A stretch of DNA of 64,000 nucleotides from Streptococcus ictaluri 707-05 (GTDB lineage: Bacteria > Bacillota > Bacilli > Lactobacillales > Streptococcaceae), in the NCBI RefSeq assembly GCF_000188015.2, contig NZ_AEUX02000001.1, forward strand, positions 124,001-188,000. The letters run 5' to 3'. The notes beneath the pieces were generated by a model, which saw only the letters and a program-made list of their open reading frames with translations, ran no database searches and was not told the DNA's origin. The position numbers were made by a program, and so were the translations under genes. Below, piece by piece: positions 8,625 through 19,403 of the stretch; position 1 is the first letter of the stretch, and each line of letters opens with the position of its first letter.

Positions 8625-8669
8625 ATGGGTCAGACTATACTGACTAATGATGTTGCTAGGTATAGAAAA

Positions 8670-10424
8670 TTAATTTTGTTTTCTAGGCTTTTTAAATAAG
8701 GCAACTAAGCCCACGAGGGTCATTCCAAGAATAGCTAGTCCAGTTGATTGTTTTTGGCCTGTTTTTGGTAAGCTTGCTTGCATTTGGCCAGAAGAACGTG
8801 TTTCTTTGTAAACTTTTGCTGCTAATTGGTGGATGGCTTGACGATCCGCTTGGCTCATGCCTGTAGATGTCATGCTAGTCATTTGGTCCGGCTTCATATA
8901 AGTGAATGTGAAATCACTAAAACCTGCTGTTGCTGAAGGACCCACATAAGCAATATCTTTTGAGTTGGCAATTAAGTCTTTAGCTTTATCAGCGCTCAAG
9001 AAACGTAGGTCAAGTCCGTTGATGGTATCTGCGAAGTACCAGTTATTATCAGCTGAAGGATTAATGGTTTTTTCAGAAACGATATAATCAATAATGGCTT
9101 GACGATTTTCCAATTTGAGTAGACGGTTTACGGTAGCATTTTTAACTCCAGGGAAGTTTCCGCTAGCACGATAATTGTTAGTTACTACGATAAACTCTTG
9201 GTCGGCAGTGACTTCTTTGCCCATGTATTTCAGATTACGAACACGGCTAGAGTTAGGGTTAACCAGATTACCATCTTTGTCATATTTGTTAGCTTGGGTG
9301 ACGTCAAACTCATAAGTAACGCCATCAATGACATCAAAGTTGTAGGTACGGAACTCAGTGTTAACTAAGTTTTGAGCTTCTTTATTAGATGGGTTAATCG
9401 TGTTAAATTGACCAGCAGCCATTTCCAACCATTCTTTGAGGTCAGCACCATTAACTTTTAAGATAGCTGTGACGTTATCATAAAGATATAAGTCAGCTAC
9501 GTTTTTAATGGCAATAGGTCCTACAGGGATGTCAGTGTAAGCACTTGGATCGTTACGAGTACCGGCTTTGAAAGGCACTGCAGCTGATAAGAGAGGAAGG
9601 TTAGCCTCTGCTGTACCGGCTAATTCTTTGGCAGCGTACCAGCGTTGTGCATTGTTAACAATTTGAATTGATGGGTCATCTTTGACAAGGGCAAAGTAAC
9701 TGGTAATAGGAGCAGAGGTCGTTCCCACTTGTTTACGCACATAAGCAACTGTGCCATCATGTGCTTCTTTAGCAATCTCAACAATAGAAGCGTCAGCAAG
9801 TTCTGATTTAGTATCAATTTTACGAATTTGAGCGTGGCTCTTATCTTTATTAACAGACCATTTGCCATTTTGGAAAGTAATTTCAAGATCGATAAGACCT
9901 AGATGATCTCCGTATTTCCCAGCCATGATAACAGGTGTTCCTTGAAGAATATCTCCGTTATCTACTAAAACCACATTACTGTTTTCTTTACGAGCTTCGT
10001 CGATTAGCACAGCTGTTTTAGCTAAACCAAGTTTTTGCGAAGGCATATCTTGGTAATAGTCATAATTGACAAGGTTGGTATGGAGGTCTGTTGTAGATAA
10101 GATACGCAAATTAAGGCTTTGCCCTTCTACAGGGGTTTGAGCCATTGTGTCTGATTGACTAGCTTCAGAAGAAGCTTTTTCACTAGTTTCAGTTGTAATA
10201 GCTTCTGCCTTTGGTGCTAAAGTCGCATCCAGCTGATTTGTAGTTACATTAATGTCAGAAGATTCTGAATTCATATCCGCTGACGGAAGTTTTTCAGCAA
10301 CGTTAGTGGCTAGATTTGACGCAGTGTCACTAACAGGTTCTTCTGCATGAACTAATTGGCTACTTGAAGCCGCTAAAAAGAGAGACAAAAGCAATGCGCA
10401 TTTTGAAACATCTTGTTTTTTCAT
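8670..10424 (-). CDS. Wall-anchored CpdB/CdnP-type nucleotidase with catalytic region deleted
   Basis: The start at 10424 (MKKQDVSKCALLL) has GGAG 7 bases upstream. The 584-residue product has a signal peptide (1-27), an Ser/Thr-rich linker, the beginning of a metallophosphoesterase domain (TTDLHTN at about 110-117, DNGDILQG at about 155-161), a 5'-nucleotidase C-terminal domain, and an LPKTG anchor near residue 552. In the family of 2',3'-cyclic-nucleotide phosphodiesterases/3'-nucleotidases (about 800 residues when wall-anchored), GDILQGTP is followed by some 200 residues with the GNHE and GHSH metal motifs. Here it runs directly into PVIMAGKYGDHLG, which normally comes after them. The metal site is therefore incomplete and the enzyme should be inactive, although the frame is open and the fragment could still be displayed. 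The family call is firm; the loss of activity is inference. Confidence 0.85.
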   Translation of the reverse strand: MKKQDVSKCALLLSLFLAASSSQLVHAEEPVSDTASNLATNVAEKLPSADMNSESSDINVTTNQLDATLAPKAEAITTETSEKASSEASQSDTMAQTPVEGQSLNLRILSTTDLHTNLVNYDYYQDMPSQKLGLAKTAVLIDEARKENSNVVLVDNGDILQGTPVIMAGKYGDHLGLIDLEITFQNGKWSVNKDKSHAQIRKIDTKSELADASIVEIAKEAHDGTVAYVRKQVGTTSAPITSYFALVKDDPSIQIVNNAQRWYAAKELAGTAEANLPLLSAAVPFKAGTRNDPSAYTDIPVGPIAIKNVADLYLYDNVTAILKVNGADLKEWLEMAAGQFNTINPSNKEAQNLVNTEFRTYNFDVIDGVTYEFDVTQANKYDKDGNLVNPNSSRVRNLKYMGKEVTADQEFIVVTNNYRASGNFPGVKNATVNRLLKLENRQAIIDYIVSEKTINPSADNNWYFADTINGLDLRFLSADKAKDLIANSKDIAYVGPSATAGFSDFTFTYMKPDQMTSMTSTGMSQADRQAIHQLAAKVYKETRSSGQMQASLPKTGQKQSTGLAILGMTLVGLVALFKKPRKQN

Positions 10425-10677
10425 AAACAATCTCCTATTTTCCTAAATAATAGTTTTACCTATCCATTATAGCTCATGGAAGCGGTTGCATCAACAATAA
10501 AGACGAACTATTTTGGAGACTTGTTTCCAAAACATTTTGGTTATGACTGCTTCTTTGTTAAAAACCATAAAAGTTAGAAGAGAAACTTAGGAGAAAGCTT
10601 GACACTCAAGGATTCCTTCTTTTTCTTTTGAAGTGAAAGTGTTAAAATAGGTAAAAGAAAAGTAGACGAGGATGAGA

Positions 10678-12897
10678 ATGGCTAAAGAAATTAATTTATC
10701 AGGCGAGGAAGTGATTGCACTTACTGCCAATTATCTGAATGAAAAGGATGTGGCTTTTGTCAAGAAAGCATTGGACTATGCAACGGCTGCTCACTTTTAT
10801 CAGATTAGAAAGTCAGGTGAACCCTACATCGTCCACCCCATTCAAGTAGCAGCTATCTTGGCAGATTTGCATCTTGATGCGGTAACAGTGGCTTGTGGCT
10901 TTTTGCACGATGTGGTGGAAGATACAGATATTACCTTAGAAAATATAGAAGCCGATTTTGGGAAAGATGTCCGTGATATTGTAGACGGTGTGACCAAGTT
11001 AGGTAAGGTAGAATATAAATCTCATGAAGAGCAACTAGCTGAAAACCATCGTAAGATGCTTATGGCCATGTCAAAGGATATTCGTGTCATCTTAGTGAAG
11101 TTAGCTGACCGCCTTCACAACATGCGCACACTCAAGCATCTTCGTAAAGATAAGCAAGAGCGTATTTCAAGAGAAACGATGGAAATTTATGCCCCTTTGG
11201 CTCACCGTTTGGGGATTAGTCGCATCAAGTGGGAACTTGAAGATTTGGCCTTTCGTTATCTTAATGAGGCTGAGTTTTATAAGATTTCGCATATGATGAG
11301 TGAAAAGCGTCGCGAACGTGAAGCACTTGTAGAAGATATTGTGACGAAAATCAAAACCTACACGACAGAACAAGGCTTATTTGGGGATGTCTATGGACGG
11401 CCAAAACATATTTACTCTATCTATCGTAAGATGAGAGATAAGAAAAAGCGGTTTGATCAGATTTTTGATTTGATTGCTATTCGATGTGTTATGGAGACTC
11501 AAAGTGATGTCTATGCTATGGTAGGTTACATTCATGAGCTATGGCGTCCGATGCCAGGTCGCTTCAAAGATTATATTGCTGCGCCAAAGGCCAATGGCTA
11601 TCAGTCTATTCATACCACGGTTTATGGGCCAAAAGGTCCTATTGAGATTCAGATTCGTACCAAAGATATGCACCAGGTGGCTGAGTATGGGGTTGCGGCG
11701 CACTGGGCCTACAAAAAAGGGGTTCGGGGAAAAGTAAACCAAGCCGAGCAAAAAATGAGCATGAATTGGATCAAAGAGTTGGTTGAGTTACAAGATGCCT
11801 CAAATGGTGATGCGGTTGACTTTGTGGATTCTGTTAAGGAAGATATCTTTTCAGAACGCATTTATGTCTTTACCCCAACAGGTGCTGTTCAAGAATTACC
11901 CAAAGAATCAGGTCCGATTGATTTTGCCTACGCTATCCATACGCAAGTTGGGGAAAAGGCGACAGGTGCTAAAGTCAATGGTCGTATGGTTCCACTAACG
12001 GCCAAACTAAAAACAGGTGATGTGGTAGAGATTGTCACCAACCCTAATTCCTTTGGGCCTAGTCGAGACTGGATTAAGTTAGTCAAGACCAACAAAGTCC
12101 GTAATAAAATTCGTCAATTTTTCAAGAACCAAGACAAAGAACTATCTGTTAATAAAGGGCGCGAGCTCTTGGTGAACTTTTTCCAAGAGCAAGGCTATGT
12201 GGCTAATAAATACTTGGAGCGTAAACGCATCGAAGCCATTTTGCCAAAAGTCAGTGTCAAGAGTGAGGAAACACTCTATGCGGCAGTTGGTTTTGGAGAT
12301 ATCAGTCCAGTCAGTGTCTTTAATAAATTAACTGAAAAAGAACGCCGTGAAGAAGAACGTGCCAAGGCGAAGGCTGAAGCGGAAGAGCTGGTAAATGGTG
12401 GTGAGGTTAAGCACGAGAATAAAGATGTGCTTAAGGTTCGCAGTGAAAATGGCGTCATTATTCAAGGAGCATCTGGACTTTTGATGCGTATTGCTAAGTG
12501 TTGTAATCCTGTTCCTGGAGATCCTATTGAAGGCTATATCACCAAGGGACGGGGGATTGCCATTCACCGTTCTGATTGTAACAATATCAAAGGACAAGAT
12601 GGCTATCAAGAGCGCTTGATTGAAGTAGAGTGGGATTTGGAAAACTCTAGCAAGGATTATCAAGCTGAAATTGATATTTATGGACTTAATCGTAGTGGTC
12701 TTTTAAATGATGTCTTACAGATTTTGTCCAATTCAACCAAGAGCATCTCAACAGTTAATGCCCAACCCACAAAAGACATGAAGTTTGCTAATATCCACGT
12801 TAGCTTTGGAATTCCTAATCTGACCCACTTAACAACAGTGGTTGAAAAAATCAAGGCGGTTCCTGACGTTTACAGTGTGAAACGTACCAACGGCTAG
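10678..12897 (+). CDS. rel: Bifunctional (p)ppGpp synthetase/hydrolase
   Basis: This 739-residue RelA/SpoT homologue makes and degrades (p)ppGpp in the stringent response. An HD hydrolase domain comes first ([10 protein letters not shown] around residue 75). The synthetase domain follows ([38 protein letters not shown]), then a TGS domain ([14 protein letters not shown]), a conserved CC-type zinc region ([12 protein letters not shown]) and a C-terminal ACT domain. The start at 10678 (MAKEIN) is preferred over the ATG at 10672 because GAGG sits 7 bases upstream of it but overlaps the earlier one. dtd follows after 13 bp. The order with ska, lrp and msmK is that described for S. equisimilis H46A. 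It is intact. Confidence 0.97.
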   Translation: MAKEINLSGEEVIALTANYLNEKDVAFVKKALDYATAAHFYQIRKSGEPYIVHPIQVAAILADLHLDAVTVACGFLHDVVEDTDITLENIEADFGKDVRDIVDGVTKLGKVEYKSHEEQLAENHRKMLMAMSKDIRVILVKLADRLHNMRTLKHLRKDKQERISRETMEIYAPLAHRLGISRIKWELEDLAFRYLNEAEFYKISHMMSEKRREREALVEDIVTKIKTYTTEQGLFGDVYGRPKHIYSIYRKMRDKKKRFDQIFDLIAIRCVMETQSDVYAMVGYIHELWRPMPGRFKDYIAAPKANGYQSIHTTVYGPKGPIEIQIRTKDMHQVAEYGVAAHWAYKKGVRGKVNQAEQKMSMNWIKELVELQDASNGDAVDFVDSVKEDIFSERIYVFTPTGAVQELPKESGPIDFAYAIHTQVGEKATGAKVNGRMVPLTAKLKTGDVVEIVTNPNSFGPSRDWIKLVKTNKVRNKIRQFFKNQDKELSVNKGRELLVNFFQEQGYVANKYLERKRIEAILPKVSVKSEETLYAAVGFGDISPVSVFNKLTEKERREEERAKAKAEAEELVNGGEVKHENKDVLKVRSENGVIIQGASGLLMRIAKCCNPVPGDPIEGYITKGRGIAIHRSDCNNIKGQDGYQERLIEVEWDLENSSKDYQAEIDIYGLNRSGLLNDVLQILSNSTKSISTVNAQPTKDMKFANIHVSFGIPNLTHLTTVVEKIKAVPDVYSVKRTNG

Positions 12898-12910
12898 GAG
12901 GAAAATAATC

Positions 12911-13354
12911 ATGAAAATTGTGATTCAAAGGGTTAGTAGAGCCTCTGTTAGTATTGATAATCAGGTCGTGGGCGCTATTAAGCAAGGATTGGTTCTGCTA
13001 GTTGGAATCGGTCCAGAAGATCAGCAAGAGGATCTGGATTATGCTCTTCGCAAAATTGTCAATATGCGCATTTTTTCAGATGCAGACGATAAGATGAACC
13101 TGTCCATTCAGGATGTTGCCGGTAGTATCTTGTCTATCTCTCAATTCACCCTATTTGCGGATACTAAAAAGGGTAATCGTCCAGCTTTTACAGGGGCTGC
13201 AAAGCCTCAGATGGCAAGTGATCTTTATGATCGCTTTAATCAAGCATTAGCTCAAGTGGTTCCCTTAGCTTGTGGACAATTCGGGGCAGACATGCAAATC
13301 AGCCTTGTCAATGGTGGACCAGTTACCATTTTATTAGATACTAAAAATCGTTAA
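12911..13354 (+). CDS. dtd: D-aminoacyl-tRNA deacylase
   Basis: The 147-residue protein cleaves D-amino acids from mis-charged tRNAs. It has the family N-terminus [16 protein letters not shown], the catalytic [15 protein letters not shown] motif near residue 78, and the GPVT segment near the C-terminus ([11 protein letters not shown]). It lies 13 bp after rel with its own TAGGAGG site, so the two are cotranscribed, as in most Firmicutes. A terminator follows at 13403. It is the 'orf1' of the classical streptokinase region map. Confidence 0.96.
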   Translation: MKIVIQRVSRASVSIDNQVVGAIKQGLVLLVGIGPEDQQEDLDYALRKIVNMRIFSDADDKMNLSIQDVAGSILSISQFTLFADTKKGNRPAFTGAAKPQMASDLYDRFNQALAQVVPLACGQFGADMQISLVNGGPVTILLDTKNR

Positions 13355-13402
13355 CTTCCTGTTAAGAAAAAGACAGGATACCTTTAGTCAAAAGCCATAT
13401 GA

Positions 13403-13431
13403 AAGTGATTCCCTTAGGGAGTCGCTTTTTT
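13403..13431 (+). terminator. Terminator of the rel-dtd operon
   Basis: The stem AGTGATTCCC / GGGAGTCGCT around a TTA-type loop is followed by a run of T residues, about 50 bp after the dtd stop. Confidence 0.85.
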
Positions 13432-13456
13432 CTTGTTTAGAATGAAGGGTAAAACC

Positions 13457-13489
13457 AAAAAAACAAACCATCCTTGTGATGATTTGTTT
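13457..13489 (-). terminator. Terminator of the streptokinase gene
   Basis: On the minus strand AAACAAATCATC pairs with GATGGTTTGTTT, followed by a T run. It lies about 50 bp after the ska stop and faces the rel-dtd terminator. Confidence 0.8.
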
Positions 13490-13536
13490 TCAGGGGAAGA
13501 AATAACCCTTTGAGTTGCTTTCTTCTATAGTATTAA

Positions 13537-14847
13537 TTACTTTTCAAAAGTAGTTTCAGGCGCAGGTGTCCCTAAATCACGTAGGTAGCTATAAGCTTCT
13601 CTTTCTTCTTCGCTATAGCGATCTTTGTCATAAGCAACATGATAGCTAGCATTTTTACCCTCAGGACGTTTAGCCATGTAGATTGTTACTACGCGGTTAG
13701 CTTCATCTTGGTTATCGTCAACTTTTCCGGTTAGGCTATAGTCTAAGATTCCAAAAGCATCTAAATTGTTTAATAAGAGTTTGTGTTTATCACGAACGTC
13801 ATACAAATCTGCAAAATCAAGTTGGTGTTCATTTTTAAGGTATAGGCTCTCACTTCTTAGAGTGGCTTTATTCTCATCGTCTACGTAGTTAACAGTCACT
13901 AAAGACATATTGCTACGGTCAGCATAATTGTAAGGTTTGTCACCTTTTTTCATAATATAGTAAACTTCAGAGATGACATCTGTGTTTTGAGCTTTTTCTT
14001 TATCTCCAGATTTTCCATTTATTTGATAAGCTTGCTCTCTATCTTTAACCTGATAAGTAAACTCATCTTGACCTGAAAAGATGGTACGGAAGATGTCTTT
14101 ATCATGAGTGACAACTGCGGATTCACGTTCTGTAATGAGATATTCTGGATATTTTTGTGAAAGAATCGTTTGAGCGATAGCTTTTAATTCAGACGATGTG
14201 ATACTATCTCCGACAGCTAATTTTTTCAAGTCGTACATATCTCGAAGTAACGGTTTGAAATCGTCATCGCCGTTTTCTGAGATAAAATTCACTTCATAAT
14301 TGATTTGAACATCTTCAGCTGATTCTGTGATAGCTTTTGCTTGATATGGTTTGAGACGAACATGTCCGCTTAACAGGAAGTTTTGGTTAGGGTGGATAGG
14401 AACCGTTACAGAATCATCTTTATCTGCAAAGTAAATCTTGTTGTATCTATCTGTAATCTTAGCATCATCTGCAAAATCGATGACTTTGAAGTAATCAGCA
14501 TTTGTACGCGCATTTGCCACTAACTTTTCTTGGATGACTTTTAGCAAGTCAGCTTTTTCAAGTTTTCTGCTAGTATATGCAGAGTCAGAATCAAATTGTT
14601 TTGATTTTTGACCAGGTTCTTTTCCTAGTACAGTATTTAATTGAAGATCGAGTTCAGAAATTTTAATATTAATTTCTTGATTAGTGCCTTCAACGATACC
14701 ATTAACATTAATAATCAATTTGCTGTTTGTTGAAGTTGGAGTGTCTAAAAGCCAACCTGGACCAGCGATAGCATGGACAGGTTTACTTGCTCCAAGTGTT
14801 ATGGCAGATAGTAGTGCAACCATCCCAAAAGATAAACGTTTTTTCAT
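13537..14847 (-). CDS. ska: Streptokinase (plasminogen activator)
   Basis: The 436-residue precursor has a signal peptide (MKKRLSFGMVALLSAITLG...VHA). The mature N-terminus is IAGPGWLLD, keeping the Ile-Ala-Gly-Pro start that inserts into plasminogen for non-proteolytic activation. Conserved blocks of the three domains are recognisable: KLEKADLLK, ITDRYNKIYFADKD, VTHDKDIFRTI, NNLDAFGILDYSLTGKV, RPEGKNASYHVAYDKDRYSEEEREAYSYLR. The protein forms a 1:1 complex that turns host plasminogen into an active protease. Compared with the human-strain protein as remembered (mature start IAGPEWLLDRP, 440 residues), substitutions are spread throughout, which fits an animal-host allele, since streptokinases are host-specific. 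The start has AGGGG upstream. It is transcribed towards rel, divergent from lrp. Confidence 0.95.
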   Translation of the reverse strand: MKKRLSFGMVALLSAITLGASKPVHAIAGPGWLLDTPTSTNSKLIINVNGIVEGTNQEINIKISELDLQLNTVLGKEPGQKSKQFDSDSAYTSRKLEKADLLKVIQEKLVANARTNADYFKVIDFADDAKITDRYNKIYFADKDDSVTVPIHPNQNFLLSGHVRLKPYQAKAITESAEDVQINYEVNFISENGDDDFKPLLRDMYDLKKLAVGDSITSSELKAIAQTILSQKYPEYLITERESAVVTHDKDIFRTIFSGQDEFTYQVKDREQAYQINGKSGDKEKAQNTDVISEVYYIMKKGDKPYNYADRSNMSLVTVNYVDDENKATLRSESLYLKNEHQLDFADLYDVRDKHKLLLNNLDAFGILDYSLTGKVDDNQDEANRVVTIYMAKRPEGKNASYHVAYDKDRYSEEEREAYSYLRDLGTPAPETTFEK

Positions 14848-15327
14848 AAATACCCCTAAAATATTAAGTTTTTGCCGGCTAAATTAGTCTAGCAGAAGAA
14901 ATTTACCCATACAAGAAGAGGGAAATTAAACCATCTCTTTTCAATGAGCCTTTCATAATAAAAAAATGATGACCTAAAAAGAAAAATGATGATATTTTTT
15001 GAATATTAAATGACCACATCCTTTTAAAACAGGCGTGTATCTTATTTTATAAAAATTTAATGTATAAAAATTCTTTTTAAATAAATATTATACTTTTATA
15101 CGAAAAGATTAGAAAAATTATTATTTTTCAATTACTTAGAAAATACGGATTTCAAGTTCAAAAAACTAAAAAAAAAAATAATTCGCTTTTAAAGTCTTTT
15201 TAAGCGTTTTATGAGATGAAAACTAAAAAAGATTATGCTTTTGTTAAGGGCTAGCTATTATTTCTTTTAAAGAGAGGTCTTATTTATATGTTATAATGGT
15301 CTAAAGACCTTCACGAAAGGAGAGCTT
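14848..15327. promoter_or_regulatory. ska-lrp divergent control region, very AT-rich
   Basis: No gene is seen in these 480 bases. They carry phased A/T tracts and the repeat AAAAATGATGA at 14962-14972 and 14982-14992 (20-bp period). Several ATTAAA elements match the ATTARA pattern of CovR sites. A bend-prone region upstream of streptokinase is known from S. equisimilis. The lrp promoter is an extended -10, TGTTATAAT, ending at 15297. Confidence 0.6.
14886..14914 (-). promoter_or_regulatory. ska: Probable streptokinase promoter
   Basis: On the minus strand TTGTAT (-35, 14914-14909) and TAGACT (-10, 14891-14886) are 17 bp apart. The transcript would start about 30 bases before the ATG. The short leader is the kind of region targeted by the FasX RNA in S. 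pyogenes; FasX itself is not in this window. Confidence 0.55.
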
Positions 15328-16182
15328 ATGAAGCTGAAGGATTACTTCCCAGACATGACAAGGGGCTCTCTCCCTTTAAATGATGACCAGTGGATTAGCC
15401 TTGAAAATGAAGAGGGCTACCTTCATTTACCTAAGAATGGGTTATCAGAGCGAGAGCTTCTCTTATTAGAGTTGATACAAAAGCAAACTCAAGAAAAGAG
15501 GGTAGGGGATATCTCCTCTCCCTGGTATCCTTACTTGATTGAACAAAAAGGAAAGCAGCCTCATTATTTTGCTCAGTGCCAATTCATATACTTAAACCAT
15601 CATCTTCCCCTTTCAGAAGATCTCGTTGACTTGTTCCATAGCTTGATTCCAGGAGTTGAAGTTATTTTACCTGTCAGTCAGACTCGGACCGTTTTGTTGT
15701 TACGTCAGGAGACTGACGCGGATACTCTGCGAGTGTTGGCAGATACTCTTCCTACTATTGAAAGCGACTTTGGCTTGGCACTTATGATTTTTGTTGGTAA
15801 CAGTTGGAATAAGCTGAGCGGGACAGCTTTACGGGATTATTTTGAAGAAGAAAATGCTCTCTTTAGTCATTATCTCAATCAGAAAGCCGCAGGGAACCTA
15901 GTTACTTTTGCTAAGCTCATGCTCTGGTCACTATTGTCTTCGGTAGGATTTCCCCATTTAGAGCAACATTTCAGTCAAGTCCTATCCAATCATAAAGAAA
16001 TGTCAGAAGTGGTGTTGGCCATGTGGCAATCTCAAGGGAATTTGGTTCAGACAGCTCAAGCTCTCTTTATCCACCGAAATTCACTTCAATATAAATTGGA
16101 TAAGTTTGCGCAACAGTCGGGGTTACATTTGAAAAACTTAGATGATCTTGCTTTCGCCTATCTCTTTTTGTTAAAACATTAG
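15328..16182 (+). CDS. lrp: Leucine-rich Lrp protein, PucR/CdaR-type regulator
   Basis: The 284-residue protein is the leucine-rich product encoded between ska and the ABC ATPase gene in S. equisimilis. The C-terminal 60 residues form the PucR-type helix-turn-helix (QSQGNLVQTAQALFIHRNSLQYKLDKF), in which a long helix with an RNSLxYKL core is typical. This suggests a transcriptional regulator; the N-terminal part has no recognised sensor. The extended -10 TGTTATAAT and an AAAGGAG ribosome site precede it. Its target is unknown; msmK directly downstream is the natural guess. The family call is good for the C-terminal domain. Confidence 0.8.
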   Translation: MKLKDYFPDMTRGSLPLNDDQWISLENEEGYLHLPKNGLSERELLLLELIQKQTQEKRVGDISSPWYPYLIEQKGKQPHYFAQCQFIYLNHHLPLSEDLVDLFHSLIPGVEVILPVSQTRTVLLLRQETDADTLRVLADTLPTIESDFGLALMIFVGNSWNKLSGTALRDYFEEENALFSHYLNQKAAGNLVTFAKLMLWSLLSSVGFPHLEQHFSQVLSNHKEMSEVVLAMWQSQGNLVQTAQALFIHRNSLQYKLDKFAQQSGLHLKNLDDLAFAYLFLLKH

Positions 16183-16190
16183 TTTTGTGC

Positions 16191-16218
16191 AAGGTGCCCA
16201 AAGAAGTTTGGGCGCCTT
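16191..16218 (+). terminator. Hairpin after lrp
   Basis: A 12-bp stem, AAGGTGCCCAAA with TTTGGGCGCCTT (one mismatch/wobble), 4-base loop; the T tail (GTCTATTTT) is imperfect. Probable weak terminator before the TATAAT box of msmK near 16247. Confidence 0.6.
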
Positions 16219-16327
16219 GTCTATTTTATGAAAGCGGTATCTTTGTTATAATGAAACCATCAAATAAATGTGTCGGCATTGGTGAAGGATACTCGCCAAA
16301 AATCCTCGCTGGCAAACAGGAGAAATC

Positions 16328-17461
16328 ATGGTTGAATTAAATTTAGATCATATTTACAAAAAATACCCAAACACAACTCACTATGCAGTTGAAGATTTTG
16401 ATTTGGATATTAAAGATAAAGAATTTATCGTATTTGTAGGTCCTTCAGGATGTGGAAAATCAACAACTCTTCGTATGATTGCAGGACTTGAAGATATTAC
16501 CGAGGGTGAGTTAAAGATTGATGGTGAAGTGGTTAATGACAAATCACCTAAAGATCGTGATATCGCTATGGTTTTCCAAAACTATGCCCTATACCCTCAC
16601 ATGACGGTATACGATAACATGGCATTTGGTCTAAAACTTCGTAAATACAAAAAAGATGACATTGATAAACGTGTTAAAGAAGCAGCTGAAATTCTTGGTT
16701 TGACTGAGTTCTTAGAACGTAAACCAGCAGACTTGTCAGGTGGTCAACGTCAGCGTGTGGCTATGGGACGTGCTATTGTCCGTGATGCTAAAGTTTTCTT
16801 GATGGATGAGCCATTGTCAAACTTAGATGCCAAACTTCGTGTATCAATGCGTGCTGAAATTGCTAAAATTCACCGTCGTATTGGTTCAACAACTATCTAC
16901 GTTACTCACGACCAAACAGAAGCAATGACACTTGCAGACCGTATCGTTATTATGAGTGCTACTAAGAACCCTCAAGGAAATGGTACTGTCGGTAAAGTAG
17001 AACAAGTGGGAACACCACAAGAATTGTATAATCTTCCAGCTAATAAATTTGTTGCAGGCTTTATTGGAAGTCCAGCTATGAACTTCTTTGAAGTAGTAGT
17101 AAAAGATGGTCGTATTGTCAGTGAAGATGGTTTAGACATTGCTATTCCAGAAGGCCAAGCTAAAATGCTTGATGCTGCTGGTTACACTGGTAAAAAAGTC
17201 ACTTTTGGTATCCGTCCAGAAGATATTTCAAGCAACCAAATTGTGCATGACACTTATCCAAATGCTAATGTCATGGCAGAAGTTTTGGTTTCAGAATTGC
17301 TTGGTTCAGAAACCATGCTTTATGTGAAATTGGGACAAACTGAGTTTGCTTCTCGTGTGGATGCGCGTGATTTCCACAGCCCAGGTGAAAAAGTTAGCTT
17401 GACATTTAATGTGGCTAAAGGCCATTTCTTCGACCTAGATACAGAGCAAGCTATCCGTTAA
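16328..17461 (+). CDS. msmK: Multi-sugar ABC transporter ATPase
   Basis: The 377-residue ATPase energises several carbohydrate importers (maltodextrin, raffinose-type, others) in streptococci, which share one such subunit. Walker A is GPSGCGKSTT near residue 38, the ABC signature is LSGGQRQRVAMGRAIV, Walker B is VFLMDEPLSNLD, and the switch histidine is in YVTHDQTEAMT. The C-terminal regulatory TOBE-type domain (FGIRPEDI) is complete. It corresponds to 'abc' in the S. equisimilis map. The gene is intact although dexB and pulA downstream and the sugar permease locus at 53-61 kb are decayed, which fits a subunit used by other transporters too. A CAGGAG ribosome site lies upstream. Confidence 0.95.
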   Translation: MVELNLDHIYKKYPNTTHYAVEDFDLDIKDKEFIVFVGPSGCGKSTTLRMIAGLEDITEGELKIDGEVVNDKSPKDRDIAMVFQNYALYPHMTVYDNMAFGLKLRKYKKDDIDKRVKEAAEILGLTEFLERKPADLSGGQRQRVAMGRAIVRDAKVFLMDEPLSNLDAKLRVSMRAEIAKIHRRIGSTTIYVTHDQTEAMTLADRIVIMSATKNPQGNGTVGKVEQVGTPQELYNLPANKFVAGFIGSPAMNFFEVVVKDGRIVSEDGLDIAIPEGQAKMLDAAGYTGKKVTFGIRPEDISSNQIVHDTYPNANVMAEVLVSELLGSETMLYVKLGQTEFASRVDARDFHSPGEKVSLTFNVAKGHFFDLDTEQAIR

Positions 17462-17483
17462 TCGTACCTCCTAGAATATAACG

Positions 17484-17512
17484 AAATCCTCAAAGGTCTT
17501 TGAGGATTTTGT
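17484..17512 (+). terminator. Terminator after msmK
   Basis: AAATCCTCAAAG pairs with TTTGAGGATTT around GTC, followed by TTGTTTT. Some read-through into dexB is possible. Confidence 0.75.
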
Positions 17513-17520
17513 TTTCATGA

Positions 17521-19161
<1,641 letters not shown>

Positions 19162-19212
19162 GAATAATATGTTTGTCTAGTCATGAATAAGGTTTAGAGA
19201 ACGTTGAATATC

Positions 19213-19245
19213 AAAAAAGGTAGACCTAGGCTTCTGCCTTTTTTG
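19213..19245 (+). terminator. Terminator between dexB and pulA
   Basis: AAAAAAGGTAGA pairs with TCTGCCTTTTTT around CCTAGGCT (one G-T pair), with a T-rich end. Confidence 0.8.
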
Positions 19246-19338
19246 TATTTTAGCTTGTATGACTTATTGAGCTGAGCACTGAAACTTATCTCAAGATCGA
19301 CATGAGGCGAGCAAATAAAAAACAAATGAAATAGCTTG

Positions 19339-19367
19339 TTGAAAGCGCCTGCACAATGTGCTAAGAT
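19339..19367 (+). promoter_or_regulatory. pulA promoter with overlapping cre-like site
   Basis: TTGAAA (19339-19344) and TAAGAT (19362-19367) are 17 bp apart. The same bases TTGAAAGCGCCTGCA match the CcpA cre pattern WTGNAANCGNWNNCA at all but one position. CcpA repression is inferred. The gene behind it is now broken. Confidence 0.6.
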
Positions 19368-19403
19368 AGGGTTGTTAGAAACTTTTATTAATAGGGAGGT
19401 CTT

